Source of the DNA: a virus
Direction: 5' to 3' (one strand)
DNA: 22,552 nt
IMG/VR virus record: IMGVR_UViG_3300036770_005438
Coordinates: 1-22,552 of that record
The translations under genes and the position numbers were made by a program. Of the stretch, positions 19,108 to 22,552 are shown piece after piece. Under the pieces are notes generated by a model, which searched no databases, was not told where the DNA came from, and saw only the letters and a list, made by a program, of their open reading frames with translations. Every line of letters starts with the position of its first letter. The stretch's first letter is position 1.

Positions 19108-19140
19108 TTAGCATAATAGCGATTTAGCTAAATCGCTAAT
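19108..19140 (-). promoter_or_regulatory. TTAGC octamer cluster between parA and the RHH gene (candidate centromere/operator)
   Basis: Reading on the + strand there are four octamers in 8-bp phase: TTAGCATA (19108), ATAGCGAT (19116), TTAGCTAA (19124), then inverted TTAGCGAT (19132). Bases 19117-19138 form a perfect 22-bp palindrome. On the minus strand a possible -10 (TAATAC) for the RHH gene lies directly downstream, so the site can act as operator and partition site. Confidence 0.65.
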
Positions 19141-19143
19141 CTT

Positions 19144-19782
19144 TTAAATCAGTTCTTCGAATTTGGCGATGGCCGACTGTACGACCTGCATGGCCTGTTC
19201 GCGTGGCGACTTGTACGGCGTTTCGATCAGCGATTGGCCGGCGTCCAGCGCGCGGCTATAGGCGGGCTTGTGCTGGATGGAGCCTTCTAGGGTGGCAAAG
19301 CGGGTCTTGCCCAGGTACTCGCGCGCGGCCTGAACCTCGGCGGTGCTGGTGGCTTTGCACAGGGCGAAGACGATGCGGCGCGGCTCGATGCCGTGTTTGT
19401 CGGCCAGGGTGTTCGCCAGGGTGACGGTCGGTTCTAGGTCGTCGACCGACAGGCCGGTCGGCAGGATCATCAAGTCGCATGCCTTGGCGATTTCCACCGT
19501 CTCGGTGCTGGCGTGCGGGGCGCCGTCGAAGATCAACAAGTCAGCGTCGCCGGCCTTGCTGATGGCGGTGGCCACGTTGCCGAACATCTGTACGGGCACG
19601 TCTGGCGTGATGCCGTTGCGCAGTCGGCGCTGTTGCCAGGCGGTGCAGGTGCCTTGCTTGGTATCGAGGTCGGCGATTTTTACCGACCAGTCATTGGTCG
19701 CGAACGCCGTGCCGAGTGCGCGGGCGAGGGTGGATTTCCAGACGCCGCCCTTCTGCGAGCCGAAACCGATCTTGTAACCCAT
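19144..19782 (-). CDS. parA: ParA-family partition ATPase (212 aa)
   Basis: A 212-residue ParA of the small type Ib kind with no N-terminal DNA-binding domain. The deviant Walker A motif is residues 11-18, KGGVWKST, where Trp replaces the usual Gly; both lysines (K11 and K16) are present. D40 in KIADLDTKQG is the Walker A' aspartate, and D86 in LLIFDGAPH is the Walker B position. Typical partition features LMILPTGLSVDDLEPTV and FALCKATST follow. Such ATPases move plasmids with a small partner, here the RHH protein 64 bp downstream. ATG 19782 follows AAGGAG. Two octamer pairs flank the promoter, so it is likely autoregulated. Confidence 0.9.
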   Translation of the reverse strand: MGYKIGFGSQKGGVWKSTLARALGTAFATNDWSVKIADLDTKQGTCTAWQQRRLRNGITPDVPVQMFGNVATAISKAGDADLLIFDGAPHASTETVEIAKACDLMILPTGLSVDDLEPTVTLANTLADKHGIEPRRIVFALCKATSTAEVQAAREYLGKTRFATLEGSIQHKPAYSRALDAGQSLIETPYKSPREQAMQVVQSAIAKFEELI

Positions 19783-19804
19783 GGGCTTAACTCCTTTGCG
19801 AGAA

Positions 19805-19887
19805 TTAGCGAATTAGCTAACTTTGCGCAGAGTATAAGCGCGCGTTCGCGCAGTGCAAGCTAATTATTGAATTAGCGAATTAGCTAA
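19805..19887 (-). promoter_or_regulatory. parA promoter flanked by two TTAGCGAATTAGCTAA operators
   Basis: On the minus strand -35 TTGCAC, a 16-bp spacer and -10 TATACT lie between two identical 16-bp sites, TTAGCGAATTAGCTAA at 19805-19820 and 19872-19887. Each holds two octamers in 8-bp phase and is almost palindromic. The spacing between sites is 67 bp, allowing cooperative binding across the promoter. The distal site contains the stop codon of the upstream gene, so read-through can add to parA expression. Confidence 0.75.
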
Positions 19888-20332
19888 AGATGACGAAGCC
19901 GCCGCGCGCAGCGATGGCGGTGCTGCTGGAGGTGCTGCGGTGGCCGCCGCGACTGCTGCCGGAGCCGGCGCGGGTAAGGCGGGTGAGGCTGGAGGGTGCG
20001 CGCGAGCGGCTGGGGGTGCGATTGCGCACGGCATCGAAGTCGCTTTCGGCGACGCATGCCAGGGCGAGCAGTACGCATAACGCGCGCGGGAACAGTACGC
20101 CGAGGGTAAAGCCCCGGGCGATCATGTGGGGGTGGGTCTTGGCGCCGAGCTTGGCTTTGATGCTGGCTTCTATGTAGCGAATCGCGACCTTGTCGGTTTC
20201 GATGGCGGCCGCGATGGTGTTGGGGTTCTCGCCATCGGCGAGGCCGACCAAGACACGCAATTCGCGCCAGGTGAGCGCTTGGCCTGGGACGCCGACAACG
20301 TCTTCGCCCTGGATTTCCATTTCTGCCTGCAT
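19880..20332 (-). CDS. LuxR-type helix-turn-helix protein with hydrophobic segment (150 aa)
   Basis: The minus-strand ATG at 20332 has ribosome binding site AAGGAAG; a longer frame continues upstream but overlaps the gene before it. Residues 19-80 form a LuxR C-terminal HTH: LTWRELRVLVGLADGENPNT, then IAAAIETDKVAIRYIEASIK and AKLGAKTHPHMIARGFTLGV. This is followed by one short hydrophobic stretch, FPRALCVLLALACVAES. The rest is an Arg/Ser/Gly-rich tail. No response-regulator receiver domain precedes it. The combination of HTH plus one membrane-like segment occurs in small regulators of Pseudomonas mobile elements. It lies directly upstream of parA in the same direction and may control the operon, or bind the octamers. 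Confidence 0.7.
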   Translation of the reverse strand: MQAEMEIQGEDVVGVPGQALTWRELRVLVGLADGENPNTIAAAIETDKVAIRYIEASIKAKLGAKTHPHMIARGFTLGVLFPRALCVLLALACVAESDFDAVRNRTPSRSRAPSSLTRLTRAGSGSSRGGHRSTSSSTAIAARGGFVIFS

Positions 20333-20358
20333 GTCTGTCTTCCTTGGTCGGTGTTGAT

Positions 20359-20640
20359 TTAGGCCGCCTGGCCGGCGGCTTTTAGCTGGCCGGCGATGTT
20401 CGCCAGCTTTTGGAGTTCTTCGGCCAGCTCGAAGGCGACCGCCGCCGCCTGGTCGAGCACGTCGGTATCCCCCGAATTGATGGCGTGCATGATCATGTGG
20501 GCGATGCCGTTGGCGCCGCCGGCCTTGCGTTCCAGCTTGATGCAAAGGGCTTGTTGCACGTCTTCGGTGAACGGGTGCGCGCCGCTGCTGGTGGCAATGA
20601 TGGCGAGCGTGTCGAAGCGTGCGATCAAATCGGTGGTCAT
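20359..20640 (-). CDS. Small helical protein, first gene of the partition operon (93 aa)
   Basis: 93 residues, starting at the minus-strand ATG 20640. LIARFDTLAIIATSSGAHPF, then TEDVQQALCIKLERKAGGAN, HMIMHAINSGDTDVLDQAAA and FELAEELQKLANIAGQLKAA: an all-helical soluble protein without DNA-binding signature. It lies 26 bp before the LuxR-type gene, with an ACAC-N5-GTGT palindrome 31 bp upstream of its start, so the whole operon may be under repressor control. Family not recognised. Confidence 0.64.
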   Translation of the reverse strand: MTTDLIARFDTLAIIATSSGAHPFTEDVQQALCIKLERKAGGANGIAHMIMHAINSGDTDVLDQAAAVAFELAEELQKLANIAGQLKAAGQAA

Positions 20641-20670
20641 GGGGGCGATACTACCTTGTATTCATGTTAA

Positions 20671-20687
20671 TTACACTTAAAGTGTAA
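20671..20687 (-). promoter_or_regulatory. Repressor-type operator in front of the partition operon
   Basis: TTACACTTAAAGTGTAA is a 17-bp perfect inverted repeat around one central base, with core ACAC-N5-GTGT. The same core at the same spacing stands in the repressor/Cro intergenic region at 21437. On the minus strand it overlaps TTTACA, a plausible -35. Confidence 0.6.
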
Positions 20688-20700
20688 ATTGAGTGTGCAG

Positions 20701-20725
20701 ATAAGCCCCTTTATGGGGCCTTATA
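20701..20725 (-). terminator. Possible terminator of the repressor gene
   Basis: On the minus strand ATAAG-G-CCCC / GGGGCTTAT forms a stem with one bulged G and loop ATAAA, just after the repressor stop. The T-run is poor, so it is only a candidate. Confidence 0.4.
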
Positions 20726-20729
20726 GTTT

Positions 20730-21389
20730 TTAGCGTATGTGGGTTATCAGCTTGACGCGGCCGAGGATTCGCAGCTTGGCCAGTTCGCCCGGGGTCATGA
20801 CCTGGTCGGGGTAGTGGTCGCGGGCCTCGGCCTGAATGCTATAGGTGCCGTCGAGCTGTTGCTTGATCCAGCGCAACCAAGGCCGGTCGCCGACCATGAT
20901 GGCGAATATGTCGTCACGCGTCACGTTGGTGACGCTTAGGTCGAGCATGACCGGGTCGCCTTGTTCGATGACGCCGCCCATGCTGTCGTCGGGCGCGCTC
21001 ATGAGCAGCATCCGGCCCTTGTCGAGCTTGATTTCATCGAGCCAGGTTATGCGCGGCGCATAGAAGTCTTCGCCCAGGTCGGCGGTGCCGCTGGCGGTCG
21101 GGATGGTGGAAAGGGCGGGTACGGTGAAGCGCCCGGCCTCGGGCGCGGTGCCGTCGTCGTCGCTAATGGCGCCCAGGTAGGCCGGCGGTTTGCCGAAGAG
21201 CGCGCCGAGGGCGATCAGCATTTCGAGCGGTGGCGTATTGATCGCCAGTTCCCAGTTGCCGTACCGCGACGGGATGATCTTTTGGCCGCTGGTCGTCGAT
21301 AGGTACGCCGCCGTCTCGTTGAACGTCCAGCCTTTCGCTGTGCGGCACGACTTCAGGCGCGCACCGATCTTCTTGCGGATGTCAGACAT
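20730..21389 (-). CDS. Phage repressor, XRE HTH plus S24-type C-terminal domain (219 aa)
   Basis: CI/LexA-like repressor. The N-terminus (IRKKIGARLKSCRTAKGWTF, then ETAAYLSTTSGQKIIPSRYG and NWELAINTPPLEMLIALGAL) is an XRE HTH. The second half has the peptidase S24 fold: SAPDDSMGGVIEQGDPVMLD with nucleophile S136, then IFAIMVGDRPWLRWIKQ. In LexA and UmuD the catalytic Lys is 37 residues after the Ser; here residue 173 is Arg, with Lys only at 176. Self-cleavage may be impaired or need another alignment. Ala85-Gly86 (PEAGRF) is a possible cleavage site. It probably maintains the lysogenic state and represses the divergent gene. The start is ATG 21389, well supplied with a ribosome binding site. 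Confidence 0.86.
   Translation of the reverse strand: MSDIRKKIGARLKSCRTAKGWTFNETAAYLSTTSGQKIIPSRYGNWELAINTPPLEMLIALGALFGKPPAYLGAISDDDGTAPEAGRFTVPALSTIPTASGTADLGEDFYAPRITWLDEIKLDKGRMLLMSAPDDSMGGVIEQGDPVMLDLSVTNVTRDDIFAIMVGDRPWLRWIKQQLDGTYSIQAEARDHYPDQVMTPGELAKLRILGRVKLITHIR
20912..20925 (+). repeat. 14-bp dispersed motif, copy 3
   Basis: CGTCACGCGTCACG, identical to 5477-5490. It lies inside the repressor gene and is followed by a further GTTGGTGACG. Confidence 0.6.
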
Positions 21390-21435
21390 TGAGATTCCTG
21401 AAGGGGTGTATAGGGGAGTTACCTAGTCAGGAATA

Positions 21436-21451
21436 TACACGCAAAGTGTGA
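21436..21451. promoter_or_regulatory. Repressor operator in the lysogeny switch
   Basis: TACACGCAAAGTGTGA, core ACAC-N5-GTGT with the same spacing as 20671. A degenerate third site, ACAC-GAATA-CTGT, is at 21500-21512. The placement between the repressor and the divergent gene is the classic operator arrangement. Confidence 0.6.
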
Positions 21452-21528
21452 ATAACACTAAAAACAGCTTGCAAATACGTGAAGCCGTGGCCAGTATTTA
21501 CACGAATACTGTTAATAACGGATTTACT

Positions 21529-21759
21529 GTGGAACTAAACCCCTGGATTGACAGCCTTTCGACCAGCGACGGCCCCGCCGCCGCTGCCGAGCTGCTGGGG
21601 GAAAAGCGCCGGACGGTGGATTCGTGGCGCCGTTTCGAGCGGGTGCCGTCGTTTCGTTCGGCGCTGAACATCGTGAAAAAGAGCGGCGGTCGCGTCGATT
21701 TTAACGGCATCTATAACCCGTTCTGGCGGGCGCTGGAGGAAGGGCGTGCGAAGTTCTAG
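21529..21759 (+). CDS. Cro-like small HTH protein, divergent from the repressor (76 aa)
   Basis: Translation as LNPWIDSLSTSDGPAAAAEL then LGEKRRTVDSWRRFERVPSF and RSALNIVKKSGGRVDFNGIY. The pattern AAELLGEKRRTVDSWRRFER with a following RVPS is a compact HTH like Cro or CII-type proteins. The start is uncertain. GTG 21529 is preferred because upstream DNA is AT-rich and holds operators; a longer frame from GTG 21448 would begin inside one operator and span another. The gene sits opposite the repressor, the usual place of the lytic-switch regulator, and overlaps the next gene. Confidence 0.66.
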   Translation: MELNPWIDSLSTSDGPAAAAELLGEKRRTVDSWRRFERVPSFRSALNIVKKSGGRVDFNGIYNPFWRALEEGRAKF

Positions 21760-22018
21760 GTCAACGGTGCAGAGCAAAAAGCACTGCCGTTGCACTTCGC
21801 GCCAGTGCGGAAAGCGGTTCAAGGGATACCCGAGGGTAACCGCTTGCCCATCCTGCGGGCGCGAGAGTCGGTTAGACCGCTGGGCGCAGTCCAAGCCGTG
21901 GCGCGCCAATATCTGCGACTGCGGCGCTTATGTGTTCCGGCATCGCCTTGGTAGCGGCGCCTGTTACGGCTTTATGCCTTTCCCTGTTCTTCCGGGTGTT
22001 TCCGGTTTGCCGTTCTGA
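21746..22018 (+). CDS. Zinc-ribbon early protein (90 aa)
   Basis: GTG 21746 has GGAGGAAGG just upstream and overlaps the end of the Cro-like gene. Cysteines at 14, 16, 21, 34, 37, 57, 59 and 73 (HCRCTSRQCGKRFKGYPR, TACPSCGRES, ICDCGAYVFRHRLGSGAC) suggest two zinc knuckles. The pattern CGKRFK.YP....CP.CG is common to small early proteins of phages, often beside replication genes. A nucleic-acid-binding role in early development or replication is the natural guess; the function is not known. Confidence 0.72.
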   Translation: MRSSRSTVQSKKHCRCTSRQCGKRFKGYPRVTACPSCGRESRLDRWAQSKPWRANICDCGAYVFRHRLGSGACYGFMPFPVLPGVSGLPF

Positions 22019-22034
22019 TTGTTGAGGGTCTGCG

Positions 22035-22552
22035 ATGCGTGGTTTCAGGGTTCCGGCTGGTCTGTCTGAGCTGGTCATTTCGAGAAAGCTGGAACAGCGC
22101 TTCGGCCTGCTGGGCTTCGCTCGCATGGTCAAGCTGGTGGAGCTGGTCGCGAACCTGAGCACGCCGGATTCGCCCACGTCCGCGGTGGTCGCTTGGGGCG
22201 ACTTCATGATCGCGGTGGGTTGCAACCAAGAAACGGCCGCCGAGTTCCTGGCTTATTGCGAGCTGGCCCTGGTGCTGAATCGTTCGAACGAAGAAGGCCG
22301 CTTGCGCGTGACCCTGCGGGGCGAGCTGGCGGCGATGGTCGCCAGTGAGGCCGCCCCGATTGTCGAGGGTGCCCCGGTGCTGTTCGCGACGGATAAGCAG
22401 TGGATCAACTGGTTTATTGCCGAGCTGAATTGCCCGGCTTACCTGGCGCATGACCCGGCCACCCGGCAGCTATTCCGCCGTTGGTGCGCCACGAATGTGA
22501 CCGTTGAAGAAGCAGAAGCCGCCGTAGAGCTGGCGATTAAGGCAGGCGAGGC
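22035..22552 (+). CDS. Possible phage replication protein, 3' end missing
   Basis: An open frame from ATG 22035 (after GAGGGTCTGCG) runs to the window edge, 172 complete codons. The N-terminus RGFRVPAGLSELVISRKLEQ then RFGLLGFARMVKLVELVANL resembles the first domain of phage replication proteins of the DUF4373/DnaD-like type, in which a winged helix decides DNA binding. The later part, WINWFIAELNCPAYLAHDPA then TRQLFRRWCATNVTVEEAEA, is like DnaT-type segments. It follows the switch genes, as replication genes do in lambdoid and P2-like early operons. The assignment is tentative. Confidence 0.55.
   Translation, partial: MRGFRVPAGLSELVISRKLEQRFGLLGFARMVKLVELVANLSTPDSPTSAVVAWGDFMIAVGCNQETAAEFLAYCELALVLNRSNEEGRLRVTLRGELAAMVASEAAPIVEGAPVLFATDKQWINWFIAELNCPAYLAHDPATRQLFRRWCATNVTVEEAEAAVELAIKAGE

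Noticed and set aside
19124-19131. IncP-1 KorA operator (GTTTAGCTAAAC)
   Set aside because: The core TTTAGCTAAA is present once at 19123-19132, but the other sites are asymmetric TTAGCGAA/TTAGCTAA pairs and no KorA-like protein is seen, so only the analogy is kept.
1-22552. CRISPR arrays, tRNA or rRNA genes, insertion sequences
   Set aside because: No regularly spaced repeats, cloverleaf-type sequence, transposase or terminal inverted repeats were seen.

Overview
This 22.5 kb, GC-rich window looks like part of a phage-plasmid, or a plasmid carrying a P2-like prophage, from a proteobacterium. A pseudomonad or a related Gamma- or Betaproteobacterium is my guess, from base composition, the P2-type tail and plasmid-type accessory genes; no chromosomal gene is present to prove it. 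No capsid, packaging, lysis, integrase or conjugation gene is visible, and both window edges cut genes. Region 1 (1-10254, + strand) is a P2-type contractile tail module in P2 order: tail fibre and fibre-assembly genes, a membrane protein, sheath FI, tube FII, E with a frameshifted E', tape measure T, U, X and D. The last fibre gene (1842-2669) is visibly AT-richer than its neighbours, as expected of an exchanged receptor-binding module. Several intrinsic terminators punctuate the tail genes. Region 2 (10255-12530) is a plasmid replicon: a small gene, a long leader with a predicted CopA-like antisense RNA on the minus strand, a RepA-like initiator (10782-11753), then about 780 bp without a convincing gene that includes an AT-rich stretch suited to an origin. 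Region 3 (12531-18090, + strand) is accessory DNA. Three nearly identical 86-bp promoter-operator-leader cassettes (12531, 13316, 13795) drive small genes. They are followed by a 391-codon plasmid-type gene and a tightly overlapping run of tiny genes, most with Cys/His zinc-binding patterns, one Lar-like and one resembling ParC-type partition-associated proteins. Region 4 (18100-20640, - strand) is a partition/control operon: a 93-residue protein, a LuxR-type helix-turn-helix protein with a hydrophobic segment, a small ParA ATPase, a ribbon-helix-helix protein (likely the centromere-binding partner), then three small genes, ending at a terminator. Region 5 (20640-22552) is a lysogeny switch: an S24-type repressor (- strand), a divergent Cro-sized gene, a zinc-ribbon protein and the start of a possible replication gene. 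The most interesting signal is an octamer, TTAGC(G/T)AA, present as pairs or small clusters phased at 8 or 16 bp at eight places: around the parA promoter (19805, 19872), between parA and its partner gene (19108), on the three accessory cassettes, and inside the tail region (5501, over the start of gene E; 8517, after the tape measure). This suggests that one DNA-binding protein, most simply the small partition protein, links segregation, accessory expression and perhaps virion genes, comparable to N15 SopB, pSM19035 omega or the IncP-1 Kor network. A separate 14-bp motif, CGTCACGCGTCACG, occurs three times, and a third operator type (ACAC-N5-GTGT) sits at the repressor switch and in front of the partition operon. 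All assignments come from reading the sequence; no database search was run.
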